Shown here piece by piece: positions 14,750 through 22,854 of a stretch of DNA of 34,275 nt. The notes under the pieces were generated by a model. It searched no databases and was not told the DNA's origin. It was given only the letters and a program-made list of their open reading frames with translations. Position numbers and translations under genes: made by a program. This stretch comes from Candidatus Fermentithermobacillaceae bacterium (lineage in GTDB: Bacteria > Bacillota > Sulfobacillia > Fermentithermobacillales > Fermentithermobacillaceae), in NCBI GenBank assembly GCA_012841375.1, contig DUUV01000009.1, positions 1 to 34,275 on the forward strand. The letters run 5' to 3'. Numbering within the stretch: the stretch's first letter is position 1; the number at the start of each line of letters is the position of its first letter.

Positions 14750-15760
14750 ATGAAGAAGAGGGTGTTTTCAGGTATCCAGCCCAGCGGGATACTGACGCTC
14801 GGCAACTATCTCGGGGCCATTAAGCGGTTTGTGGAAATGCAGGACGAGTATGAGGCCTTTTACTGCGTGGTTGATTACCACGCGATCACGGTTCCTCAGG
14901 CTCCGGAGACCCTGAGATCCCAGATCGCTCATACGGCCGCTTTCATGTTGGGGGCAGGCCTGGATCCTGAGAAGATGACGCTTTTCGTCCAGTCCGATGT
15001 ACCGGCTCACACTCAGCTCGGATGGATCATGGAGTGTACGGCCTCTTTCGGTGAACTCTCAAGGATGACTCAGTTCAAGGAGAAATCGGAGGGGAAGGAG
15101 TCCGTGTCGGGGGGATTGTTCACTTACCCGGCTCTGATGGCCGCCGATATCCTCCTGTACGATGCCGATGGCGTGCCGGTGGGGGACGACCAAAAGCAGC
15201 ACGTAGAGCTCTGCCGCGACCTGGCCGAGAGGTTCAACTCAAGGTTCGGCAAGGTGTTCAAGGTGCCCGAACCCATCATCGGGGAGACCGGAGCGAGGAT
15301 AATGTCTCTCCAGGACCCGCACAAGAAGATGTCGAAGTCGGATCCGAATCCTGCCGGGTACATCTCTCTGGGAGACTCGAAAGATGAGATAGTCAAGAAA
15401 GTCAAGAGAGCGGTGACCGACTCCGGGCGGGAAGTCGCGTACGACCCGGAGGGAAAGCCTGCCCTGGCCAACCTGATCACGATCTTCTCCCACTGTGCCG
15501 GGAAAACCATTGACGAAATCGTCGCCGCCTACGACGGCAAAGGCTACGCCGAGTTCAAGAGAGATCTGGCCGAGGCGGTCGTCGAGGCGATCACGCCGGT
15601 TCAAGAGAAGCATGATGCTTTGATCGCCGACGGGTCTTTCGTCCAGATCCTGATTGACGGAGCCCGTAGGGCCCATGAAGTGTCATCTCGGGTGCTCAAG
15701 CGGGCGAAAGAGGCAATGGGCTTGTCTGTGCTTCTGGACCCTGAGGCGGTCAGGCTCTAG
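14750..15760 (+). CDS. trpS: Tryptophanyl-tRNA synthetase
   Basis: 336-residue class I aminoacyl-tRNA synthetase that charges tRNA-Trp. Seen: 'FSGIQPSGILTLGNYLGAIK' with the HIGH-equivalent TLGN, 'YCVVDYHAITVPQ', 'TYPALMAADILLYDADGVPV', and the KMSKS loop at residues 193-197 followed by DPN. Length is typical (about 330). Expression is controlled by the T-box leader. The ATG at 14750 matches the family N terminus exactly. Confidence 0.97.
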   Translation: MKKRVFSGIQPSGILTLGNYLGAIKRFVEMQDEYEAFYCVVDYHAITVPQAPETLRSQIAHTAAFMLGAGLDPEKMTLFVQSDVPAHTQLGWIMECTASFGELSRMTQFKEKSEGKESVSGGLFTYPALMAADILLYDADGVPVGDDQKQHVELCRDLAERFNSRFGKVFKVPEPIIGETGARIMSLQDPHKKMSKSDPNPAGYISLGDSKDEIVKKVKRAVTDSGREVAYDPEGKPALANLITIFSHCAGKTIDEIVAAYDGKGYAEFKRDLAEAVVEAITPVQEKHDALIADGSFVQILIDGARRAHEVSSRVLKRAKEAMGLSVLLDPEAVRL

Positions 15761-15880
15761 AGAGGAGCCCCATTTCGCGCCCCACGCTCGGAATAGAGGA
15801 TTTGTGAGAAGTGGGTTGAATACCGGTATTTGCCCCTGCACGGAGTTGTTCCTCGTTCCTGGTTCACGGGAGGGATCCGG

Positions 15881-17125
15881 GTGTCCCACAAACCGGCCGG
15901 CGTCGCGGAGATCGGGAAGGCCCTTATGCGTCCTTTTGCCCTAGGGCAGGAGTACTCCAAACTCTGGGGAGGCCAGACGCTTTCGGCTTTGACCGACAAC
16001 ATTACGGCGATGGCCCTGTCCATTCTGGTCCTTCAGAGGACGGGTTCGGCCACGGCTGCGTCGGTTGGGCTCTTGCTTCAGATGATCCCCGCCCTGGTTT
16101 TCGGGCCTGTCGCAGGTGTTATCCTGGATAGGGTACAGAGGAAAAGCGTCCTCGTCGTCTCTGACATGTCGCGAGCCTTAGTCGGCCTGTACGCGGCTTA
16201 CGCGCTCCACACCGAAGCCTTCGGTCTCATCCACGTCTACGGGTGGATGACGGTGAACGGCATCGTGCGGGCCTTCTACGACCCGGCTACCAACGCTCTC
16301 ATCCCAGCCCTGGTTGACAAAGAGTCCATCCAGCGGGCCAACGCCGTTCACACGTTGGGGAAGAATACGGCCATGATCCTCGGTCCGGCCATCGGGGGAT
16401 TTACCCTATCGGACTTGGGAGGGTTTTGGACGCTCGCCCTGGGCTCCACGGTCTTCGCCGTCTCTTCGCTCTTAGTGGGCGCCATTAAGCCGGTGTATGA
16501 AGACGCGGTTCAGCCGGCGGCCAAGCGTCCTAGTCTCGGTGAAGCCGCCGAAGGTTTCAGGTTCTACAGAGAGGTCCCGCTGGCTATGGGCCTCCTAATC
16601 ATGGCTGTGCTGGTAAACCTCTGCACCATGCCTGTGGGGCTGGCGTTTCAGTACCACTTTCTAAGAGTGCTCAAGGTAGGCTCAGACGTGCTCGGCCTGG
16701 GTTTCAGCGTGGCGGCCGTGGCTTCCTTCGTCGCGTCCTACTTGATGGCGATGCGGGGGAGATGGCCCCGTCTGGGACTCACGATGGCCTCAGGCATCGG
16801 CGTCATGGCCCTGTCTTTTGGAGCATTGGGGATGTCGCGGTCGGTCCTTCAGGCGTTTATCGCTTTTGTCCTGTTCGGCGCCAGCACTCCGTTTATCCAG
16901 GTACCCATGAGCACCCTGTATCAGGAGATCACGCCTCCCGATATCCGGGGCAGGGTCTTCGCCCTCAGGTTCACCGTATCAACCTTCCTCGCCCCGGTAT
17001 CAACGCCTCTTGTGGGAGTCGGACTCGATCGGATAGGGAGCGCGGCTGTGCTGGCGATCCTTGCTGCGACCCTCGGCGCGGTCTCCCTCGGAGGGATCTC
17101 CGCACGCGCCATCCGCGAGGCTTGA
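15881..17125 (+). CDS. MFS transporter (MFS_3 / EntS-like drug or siderophore efflux family)
   Basis: 414 residues with about 12 hydrophobic segments and the MFS loop 2-3 motif (GVILDRVQRKS). 'FYDPATNALIPALVDKESIQ' followed by RANA is typical of the MFS_3 group, which includes EntS and macrolide exporters. Substrate cannot be assigned. The GTG at 15881 is chosen because GGGAGGG at 15868-15874 is 6 bases upstream; longer readings back to 15830 have no support. It ends 8 bases from the convergent MATE gene; GCTTG/CAAGC (17120-17134) across the two stops could form a small hairpin without a T tract. Confidence 0.88.
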   Translation: MSHKPAGVAEIGKALMRPFALGQEYSKLWGGQTLSALTDNITAMALSILVLQRTGSATAASVGLLLQMIPALVFGPVAGVILDRVQRKSVLVVSDMSRALVGLYAAYALHTEAFGLIHVYGWMTVNGIVRAFYDPATNALIPALVDKESIQRANAVHTLGKNTAMILGPAIGGFTLSDLGGFWTLALGSTVFAVSSLLVGAIKPVYEDAVQPAAKRPSLGEAAEGFRFYREVPLAMGLLIMAVLVNLCTMPVGLAFQYHFLRVLKVGSDVLGLGFSVAAVASFVASYLMAMRGRWPRLGLTMASGIGVMALSFGALGMSRSVLQAFIAFVLFGASTPFIQVPMSTLYQEITPPDIRGRVFALRFTVSTFLAPVSTPLVGVGLDRIGSAAVLAILAATLGAVSLGGISARAIREA

Positions 17126-17133
17126 GAACCAAG

Positions 17134-18720
17134 CTAGACTCTGATTCTGGTCCAGTGTCCCGCCTTGAATCTGGCGTTCACGAGTACCGCCCTGATGGTC
17201 ATATCCAAAGCCATGGCTATCCACGCCCCGTATAGACCCCTACCCATCTTGAGAACCAGGAGATAGGCCGACACCACGCGTACGCCCCACACGCCGGCCA
17301 TGGTGATGTACATGGTCCACTTGGTGTCGCCCGCGCCCCTGAGAGCCCCCACCAGGACGAAGTTGCTGGCCATGAAGGGCTGGGCGAAGGCGATGATCTT
17401 GAGGACGTTGGCCGTGAGCGATATCACAACCGGGTCGTCGGTGTAAGGGTAGGCTATGTACCTGCCACAGAAAAAGAGCAAGGCGCCCGTGCCGCATGCG
17501 GTCAGAAGGGCTAGTTTCTGCGCTTCCCTCCCCATGCGAATGGCACGTTCAGGGTTCCTAGCTCCGAGGCTCTGCCCTACGAGAGTCGTCGAGGCGGTCT
17601 GGAACGACATCGGCGGCGTGAAGGAGAGACCTTCGATATTGAGTGCGACTTGGTGGGCCGCGTACGTGACCGTCCCGAGACTCGCCACTATACGGGCGAA
17701 GGTCATCTGTCCCGAACGCATGACCATCTGTTCCATCGCGGCAGGTAGGCCCACGCGAAATATCCGCTTCAAGACGGCCGGGTCAGGACGGAACGAATCG
17801 TGCAGGGACATCTTGATGGCTCCCCTATGGCCGAAGACCTTGCGCAGGACCAGCACAAGGGCGACCAGTCTGGAGAATGTGGTGGCAAGAGCCGCTCCGG
17901 CGACTTCCAACCTGGGAAAACCAAGATACCCGTTTATGAGGATGAAATTACCCACTACGTTAACCAAGTTGGCGACGATGTTGACCGACATGGGTGTCCT
18001 GGTATCGCCGGCGCCTCTCAATGAGGCGTTGAGACTCACGGTCGCTCCCTGGAAGACCAATCCCGCGGCAACGATCCGGAGGTAGCCGGTGCCCGGCACC
18101 ATGATGTCGGCCTCGGCCCCCATCATCCGGAGGAGGGAAGGCGCAAACCACATGCCCAAAGCCCCAAGCACCACACCAAACATCGAAGCCATGACCAGCG
18201 CCTGCCGGGCGGTGGCGAAGGCTTCGTCGGTCTTCTTGGCTCCTATGGACCGCGCCACAATGGCCGTCGCGCCCACGTTCAAAGACATGAACACCGACAT
18301 AGCGATGAACATGGGCTGGTTGGACAAACCTACTGAAGTGATGGCCCACGGGCCCAACCTTCCCACCTGGATCATGTCGGCCATGGATACAAGTGTCATG
18401 AGCGTCATCTCGGCGAGCGACGGGAGGGCCAGGTTCAGTATTCTCCTTCTCATTTCTCCGGCGGACTCTATCGGCTCGCCCACGGCCGCTGCCGTTACGG
18501 GAGGTTCGGACCCGGAAGCCGCAGGTTCTGCGGTTCTCACGGCCTCCGTGAGGGGTCCAAGACGCGAAGGTGCAGCTTCGTCGGTTGACACGGGGTGAGC
18601 TGGAGGTTGGGAAGGGGAAACCGCCGCTCCGCTGGACTCATGTCCGGTAGAGACTTCGTGCGATGACTCATCCCCAGGTCTTTCAATGTCTAGGTCTTCA
18701 AACAAGTCCGGGCTCTCCAT
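17134..18720 (-). CDS. MATE family efflux transporter with disordered acidic N terminus
   Basis: About 528 residues. The C-terminal ~440 form a MATE/NorM-DinF type antiporter with 12 membrane segments: 'LALPSLAEMTLMTLVSMADM', 'VSLNASLRGAGDTRTPM' and its second-half counterpart 'VLVGALRGAGDTKWTMY', 'SFQTASTTLVGQSLGARNPE'. The first ~90 residues are unlike the family: acidic and rich in Ser, Pro, Ala and Glu, with no predicted structure. The ATG at 18720 (MESPDLFED) is chosen; an open frame continues to ATG 18777 but that part lies in a duplicated promoter-like repeat. Substrate unknown. Confidence 0.88.
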   Translation of the reverse strand: MESPDLFEDLDIERPGDESSHEVSTGHESSGAAVSPSQPPAHPVSTDEAAPSRLGPLTEAVRTAEPAASGSEPPVTAAAVGEPIESAGEMRRRILNLALPSLAEMTLMTLVSMADMIQVGRLGPWAITSVGLSNQPMFIAMSVFMSLNVGATAIVARSIGAKKTDEAFATARQALVMASMFGVVLGALGMWFAPSLLRMMGAEADIMVPGTGYLRIVAAGLVFQGATVSLNASLRGAGDTRTPMSVNIVANLVNVVGNFILINGYLGFPRLEVAGAALATTFSRLVALVLVLRKVFGHRGAIKMSLHDSFRPDPAVLKRIFRVGLPAAMEQMVMRSGQMTFARIVASLGTVTYAAHQVALNIEGLSFTPPMSFQTASTTLVGQSLGARNPERAIRMGREAQKLALLTACGTGALLFFCGRYIAYPYTDDPVVISLTANVLKIIAFAQPFMASNFVLVGALRGAGDTKWTMYITMAGVWGVRVVSAYLLVLKMGRGLYGAWIAMALDMTIRAVLVNARFKAGHWTRIRV

Positions 18721-18747
18721 TCTCTTAAGAGCAATATTTCTGTACAC

Positions 18748-18797
18748 CAAACATTCTAGCATCAAACATTCTAGCACCTAACATCTCGTAGCGGCAA
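18748..18797 (-). promoter_or_regulatory. Candidate MATE promoter with duplicated extended -10 element
   Basis: On the minus strand TTGCCG (18797-18792) is followed after 18 bases by TAGAAT (18773-18768), preceded by TG at the extended -10 position. The 14-base segment containing TGCTAGAATGTTTG is repeated exactly 15 bases further on (18761-18748), giving a second TGCTAGAAT. The first box with its -35 makes a plausible sigma-A promoter. Confidence 0.45.
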
Positions 18798-18925
18798 CCA
18801 TCAAGAAAGCCATGGAAGAAGGCGGTCTCTTGATTCGAGGAGAAGCAGGGATATGGCAAAACTTGGGAATCTGTGGTACACTGTGACCGGATCTGTCGAA
18901 AGGCATTCCGGGGAGGTTATGGCTT

Positions 18926-20443
18926 TTGCTCTCGCGTATGTGGAGCGCGACCATTGCCGGCGTTGACGGGATTCCCGTTCGGGTGGAGGCCGATGTGTCG
19001 GGCGGGCTGCCGGGGCTGGAGATAGTAGGGCTGGCAGACGCGGCGGTCAAAGAGTCACGTCACCGGGTGAGGTCCGCCATCAAGAACTCGGGGTTCGAGA
19101 TGCCTGCAAGGAGGATTACCGTAAACCTGGCGCCGGCAGACCTCCATAAGGACGGGTCCCAGATGGACCTGGCGGTGGCCGCCGGGATCCTAGGGGCTTC
19201 AGGGCAACTCTCTGGCGAAAGCTCACGGGAATACCTTCTCCTTGGGGAGCTTGCCCTGGACGGTACCCTGCGACCGGTGAGGGGAGTCCTGCCCATGGTG
19301 TTGTGCCTTCCAGACGGTATCCAAGGCGCCATCCTACCGTGGGGAAACGCCGGTGACGTATCGTTCCTCGAAGGCATGGACCTGCTATTGGCCAAGTCCT
19401 TGGGCGAGGTCGCGACTTTTCTGAAAGGCGACGCCCCTCTCCCGCGGGTGGTCGCGAGCGCGTCCCATAGAGAGCCCCGGGCACAGACAGCCGTTGACGC
19501 CGCCGAGATAAGGGGGCAGGCCGTGGCCAAGAGGGCTTTGTTGGTGGCGGCGTGTGGCGGACATAACATGCTGATGACGGGACCTCCGGGAGTGGGAAAG
19601 AGCATGCTGGCAAGAGCTCTGCCTGGAATACTACCCGACCTTACGCAAGAGGAAGCCCTGGAAGTGACGAGGATACACAGCGTCGCCGGAATCCTCCCTC
19701 CCGGGGGCGGGCTAATTAGGCACAGGCCATTCAGGGCTCCTCACCACACGGTGACCGCGACCGCCCTTATCGGAGGCGGGGCAAATCCAAGGCCCGGCGA
19801 GATCAGCCTCGCCCACCGGGGGGTGCTGTTTCTAGACGAAATGCCTGAGTTTGCGCCTTCTGTGCTCAACGTACTAAGGCAACCCATTGAAGACGGCTAC
19901 GCCGTGGTCACCCGTTCCAGGGGGTCTTACAGGTTTCCCTGCCGGTTCCAGCTTGTTGGAGCCATGAACAATTGCCCATGTGGGCGATTCGGGGACGACC
20001 TGGCCGAATGCTTTTGTACGCCTCAGTCCCGGCGGAACTACATAGGTAGGATAAGCGGCCCTTTCCTTGACCGCATGGACCTCTGTGTAGCAGTCAACCG
20101 GGTGCCGGTGGAAGAGCTGTCGGGAGGAAGGGAAGAGGCTTCGTCGAAACTCTTGGACCAAGTGCTGGCCGCAAGAGAGAGGCAGAGGAGACGTCTCGAT
20201 CCCGCCGGCCTCGTCTGCAACTCGGAGATGGGCCCTAAGGAGCTTTCGACTCTGGTGACCTTTTCGGGCAGGGCCAGAAAACTGTCTCTTGACGCCGTCA
20301 ACAAAATGCGCCTCTCCACGAGAGCCTACTACCGCGTGCTTAAGGTGGCGACTTCTGTCGCCGACTTGGAGGGTTCGCCCCGGGTTGAAGAAGAACACGT
20401 GGCCGAAGCCCTGTCTTACAGGCAAACCGTGGGTCTCCCATGA
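18926..20443 (+). CDS. comM: YifB/ComM family Mg chelatase-like AAA+ ATPase
   Basis: 505 residues. The N-terminal Lon-like/ChlI domain has 'MWSATIAGVDGIPVRVEADV' and 'IVGLADAAVKESRHRVRSAI'; the AAA+ core has Walker A GPPGVGKS at 219-226 and Walker B GVLFLDEMPEF; the C-terminal part has cysteines in NNCPCGRFGDDLAECFCTP that may bind zinc, and an arginine-rich 'MRLSTRAYYRVLKVA'. ComM is a hexameric helicase that promotes branch migration during natural transformation. The TTG start at 18926 follows GGGGAGG at 18910-18916 and matches the family N terminus. It overlaps yraN by 4 bases (ATGA). Confidence 0.93.
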   Translation: MLSRMWSATIAGVDGIPVRVEADVSGGLPGLEIVGLADAAVKESRHRVRSAIKNSGFEMPARRITVNLAPADLHKDGSQMDLAVAAGILGASGQLSGESSREYLLLGELALDGTLRPVRGVLPMVLCLPDGIQGAILPWGNAGDVSFLEGMDLLLAKSLGEVATFLKGDAPLPRVVASASHREPRAQTAVDAAEIRGQAVAKRALLVAACGGHNMLMTGPPGVGKSMLARALPGILPDLTQEEALEVTRIHSVAGILPPGGGLIRHRPFRAPHHTVTATALIGGGANPRPGEISLAHRGVLFLDEMPEFAPSVLNVLRQPIEDGYAVVTRSRGSYRFPCRFQLVGAMNNCPCGRFGDDLAECFCTPQSRRNYIGRISGPFLDRMDLCVAVNRVPVEELSGGREEASSKLLDQVLAARERQRRRLDPAGLVCNSEMGPKELSTLVTFSGRARKLSLDAVNKMRLSTRAYYRVLKVATSVADLEGSPRVEEEHVAEALSYRQTVGLP

Positions 20444-20874
20444 GTAAGGCATCGAGAAACGTCGGCTCCCTCATCGAAGACGCCGCTTGCGATTACCTCG
20501 CGTCGTTGGGCTACCACATCCTGGAGCGCAATTACACCTGCAGGTTGGGCGAGGTCGACGCGGTGGCCCACGAAGGGGGCGTCACGGTGTTCATTGAGAT
20601 AAGGTACAGGGGGAAAGGGTCGCTAGAATCGCCTGCCGAGTCTCTGGGACCCGCGAAGTTGCGGCGGCTCCGGCTTGCCATCCGGCATTACGTTGCACGC
20701 AGGCCTGTGAGCGAAGAGACCGTCTTTCGAGTAGACGTCTGCCTGGCCCGGCCGGTTTCGGAGACCACGCCTCTTAGACCCTCCGGGGACGGCGGTTTGG
20801 TTAGGGAAGTCCAGGTACCACCGCTAGGTCCGGTGAGATTCGAAATCCTCAAAGGAGTTGTGGACTTCGGCTGA
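20440..20874 (+). CDS. yraN: UPF0102 / YraN family predicted nuclease-fold protein
   Basis: 144 residues with the YraN pattern: 'GSLIEDAACDYLASLGYHIL' then RNYTCRLGEVDAVA and VTVFIEIRYRG. The family has a restriction-endonuclease-like fold with catalytic-type residues E38, D40 and an ExK; here the ExK reads E53-I-R55, so the usual lysine is arginine. Function is not established, though it is often next to comM, dprA and rnhB as here. Its start overlaps comM. Its last 51 bases overlap the 3' end of rnhB on the opposite strand. Confidence 0.88.
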   Translation: MSKASRNVGSLIEDAACDYLASLGYHILERNYTCRLGEVDAVAHEGGVTVFIEIRYRGKGSLESPAESLGPAKLRRLRLAIRHYVARRPVSEETVFRVDVCLARPVSETTPLRPSGDGGLVREVQVPPLGPVRFEILKGVVDFG

Positions 20875-21513
20875 GACCGGCGCAAATGACCTCCGGTGGA
20901 TCGGGCAGGGGCCGAGAGAGCGGATGATGGAGCGGTGGGAAGCCGTACAGTATCCTTTGTGTTCGTGGAAGCCGTACCCGGGATACAGCTTTTCGAACCG
21001 CTCCATGATGCGGTCCCGGGTGACTTTCGCGATTATGGATGCCGACGCTACTGAGGCCGAAGTCGAATCACCCCTGATCAACGCCTCCTGGGGATAGGAG
21101 AGACCCTTGACCGGGTAACCGTCGACAAGGACCAAGTCTGGTGTGAAACCCCTAAGTGAAAGCGACAGGACCGCCATCCTCATGGCCGATTGGGTGGCTT
21201 CGGCTATACCCTTTTCATCCACAAATCTCGAAGATCTCATCCCAATGCCGAAAGCTACGCAAGAATCCAGTATGAGGTGGAAAAGGCGCTCCCTTTTCTT
21301 GGGGGCAAGTTTCTTGCTGTCATCAAGACCGGGTATCACCGGTTCCGGCGGCAGGATCACGGCCGCGGCGACCACCGGACCGGCCATGGGGCCCCTGCCT
21401 ACTTCGTCTACTCCTGCTATGTAACGGTGACTGCGCCGGAGGGTTTCATCGTACCGGTATAGTTCCAGTGAACGCTCCAGCGCCCGCTTGAGTGCCCGGT
21501 TCTGGCCGGCCAT
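20824..21513 (-). CDS. rnhB: Ribonuclease HII
   Basis: 229-residue RNase HII, which removes ribonucleotides from DNA and cleaves RNA in RNA-DNA hybrids. Seen: 'YIAGVDEVGRGPMAGPVVAA' with the D36-E37 catalytic pair, 'IPGLDDSKKLAPKKRERL', LVLVDGYPVKGL with the next Asp, and 'ASVASASIIAKVTRDRIM' with the last. The C-terminal HRRSFAPV is the normal family end; about 16 further residues lie in the overlap with yraN. GGGGG lies 8 bases before the ATG on this strand. Confidence 0.96.
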   Translation of the reverse strand: MAGQNRALKRALERSLELYRYDETLRRSHRYIAGVDEVGRGPMAGPVVAAAVILPPEPVIPGLDDSKKLAPKKRERLFHLILDSCVAFGIGMRSSRFVDEKGIAEATQSAMRMAVLSLSLRGFTPDLVLVDGYPVKGLSYPQEALIRGDSTSASVASASIIAKVTRDRIMERFEKLYPGYGFHEHKGYCTASHRSIIRSLGPCPIHRRSFAPVSAEVHNSFEDFESHRT

Positions 21514-21603
21514 GAAATCAACCCCCGCGGAGAATGGACCTATGGGTCTTCACTTCTTGACACAGAGGGCGATTTCCTCCGGTAATCGGGGCAAACGGCG
21601 ACC

Positions 21604-22854
21604 CTACCTCGGGAAAGGTCGCTGGAAGGCGAGTCCGGTCGAGTAGACATCGAATTTCACATCGAAGGTGGCCGTGACCTCCGGGAGTATCGACCTCCAG
21701 TTGAAAGCTTCCCATTCGGGCATAGTCGAGAAGGTTCCTTGGACGGACCTTCCCAGAGCGATACCATCACATCCGAGTTTCATCATCTTGTCGAAGGACA
21801 TCTGGCAGAGCTGCCCGACGCGCTGGGAAGCAGTCTCGGCGACTGCGGCTCGGGTCTGGTCTGATGTAGGGGGAGCCAAGGGATCGACCGCGTATTCCTC
21901 GACTCCGCCGCTCATGCGAATGACGTAATGAACGGCCACCTTGTTTCCTTGACGGTCGATCCTGGGGCGTACAGAAGAGTGTCTGACAAGGATGCTGATA
22001 AGGCTCTCGTCTCCCGGGCTTTGTATGTCGAAGTACCATGACCGGGCCTTGCCGGCCAGTAGGAGCGCGGCTCTCGTTTCCTCGGTCTGAAGATACCCCA
22101 CCATGCGGTATCTGACACCTTCCAGTGCAAACAAGGCGGTTCCGACGATGGCTGCGGGCATGAGCGCGCTGTCATCCTGGCCTTCCGGAGGTCCGCTGCT
22201 CCCGGTGTCGCCCCCATCATCGCCGATGGGCGCAGCAAGAGCGAGCAGAGGCGCCCATGGTGAAACCCCGCTGGTCTCATAACGTTCGGAAAAGTCGTGC
22301 AAGGTCATTATTGGGCAGTAGCCTAGAGACGCGTACCCGGTATCAATGACTTTGGTCAGATAGTCGGCGATATCGATCTCTTCAGGTGCTTTGAGGCCCC
22401 GTATGAAGTCTCTTGCCTCGCCCTTGCAGACCACCACAAGCGTGGTGGGCCGGAACTCTATGCTCCTGTGAAAAACGTCTATGACAGGCGATATGTCTTC
22501 CTTTGCCAGACCTTCTCCCAGCACGAGACAGGTGATGTGCTGGCCGGTGAACTCTCTCGAGCTTATGGCCTCCACCGAATTCAAGGCGTCCACTATGTCA
22601 TAGCCTTCGCCGTCAAGGATGACGGAAGTCTTCCCAGCCGTGGAGCCTTCTGCCCCTTGTCTGAGAGTCCTGGGGACCGCGATCGCGACGGTTACCCGGA
22701 GCCTCTCGCGTGACCCTTTGTCTACTCCCATGACATGGATGAATGACCTTTCCTCAACCTCCCTCCGCCCCCAGCACCCCGGGAGGAATAGGGATAGGAC
22801 TAGGCTAACCGCCAAGGCGTTCTTAAGACGACCCCGGATTCTGAAGGGAAGCAC
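21604..22854 (-). CDS. gerAC: Spore germination lipoprotein GerAC-type (Ger(x)C family)
   Basis: About 416 residues. A lipoprotein signal peptide ends in LFLPGC, followed by WGRREVEERSFIHVMGVD, the typical Ger(x)C beginning. The C-terminal Ger(x)C domain is recognisable ('RVGQLCQMSFDKMMKLGCDG' then IALGRSV). It is the lipid-anchored C subunit of a GerA-type nutrient germinant receptor in the spore inner membrane. The GTG at 22854 is preferred because AAAGGTGG lies 8 bases upstream and it gives a normal signal peptide; an ATG at 22905 would add 17 residues. Either start overlaps the end of the gerAB gene. Last gene of the AA-AB-AC operon. Confidence 0.9.
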   Translation of the reverse strand: MLPFRIRGRLKNALAVSLVLSLFLPGCWGRREVEERSFIHVMGVDKGSRERLRVTVAIAVPRTLRQGAEGSTAGKTSVILDGEGYDIVDALNSVEAISSREFTGQHITCLVLGEGLAKEDISPVIDVFHRSIEFRPTTLVVVCKGEARDFIRGLKAPEEIDIADYLTKVIDTGYASLGYCPIMTLHDFSERYETSGVSPWAPLLALAAPIGDDGGDTGSSGPPEGQDDSALMPAAIVGTALFALEGVRYRMVGYLQTEETRAALLLAGKARSWYFDIQSPGDESLISILVRHSSVRPRIDRQGNKVAVHYVIRMSGGVEEYAVDPLAPPTSDQTRAAVAETASQRVGQLCQMSFDKMMKLGCDGIALGRSVQGTFSTMPEWEAFNWRSILPEVTATFDVKFDVYSTGLAFQRPFPR

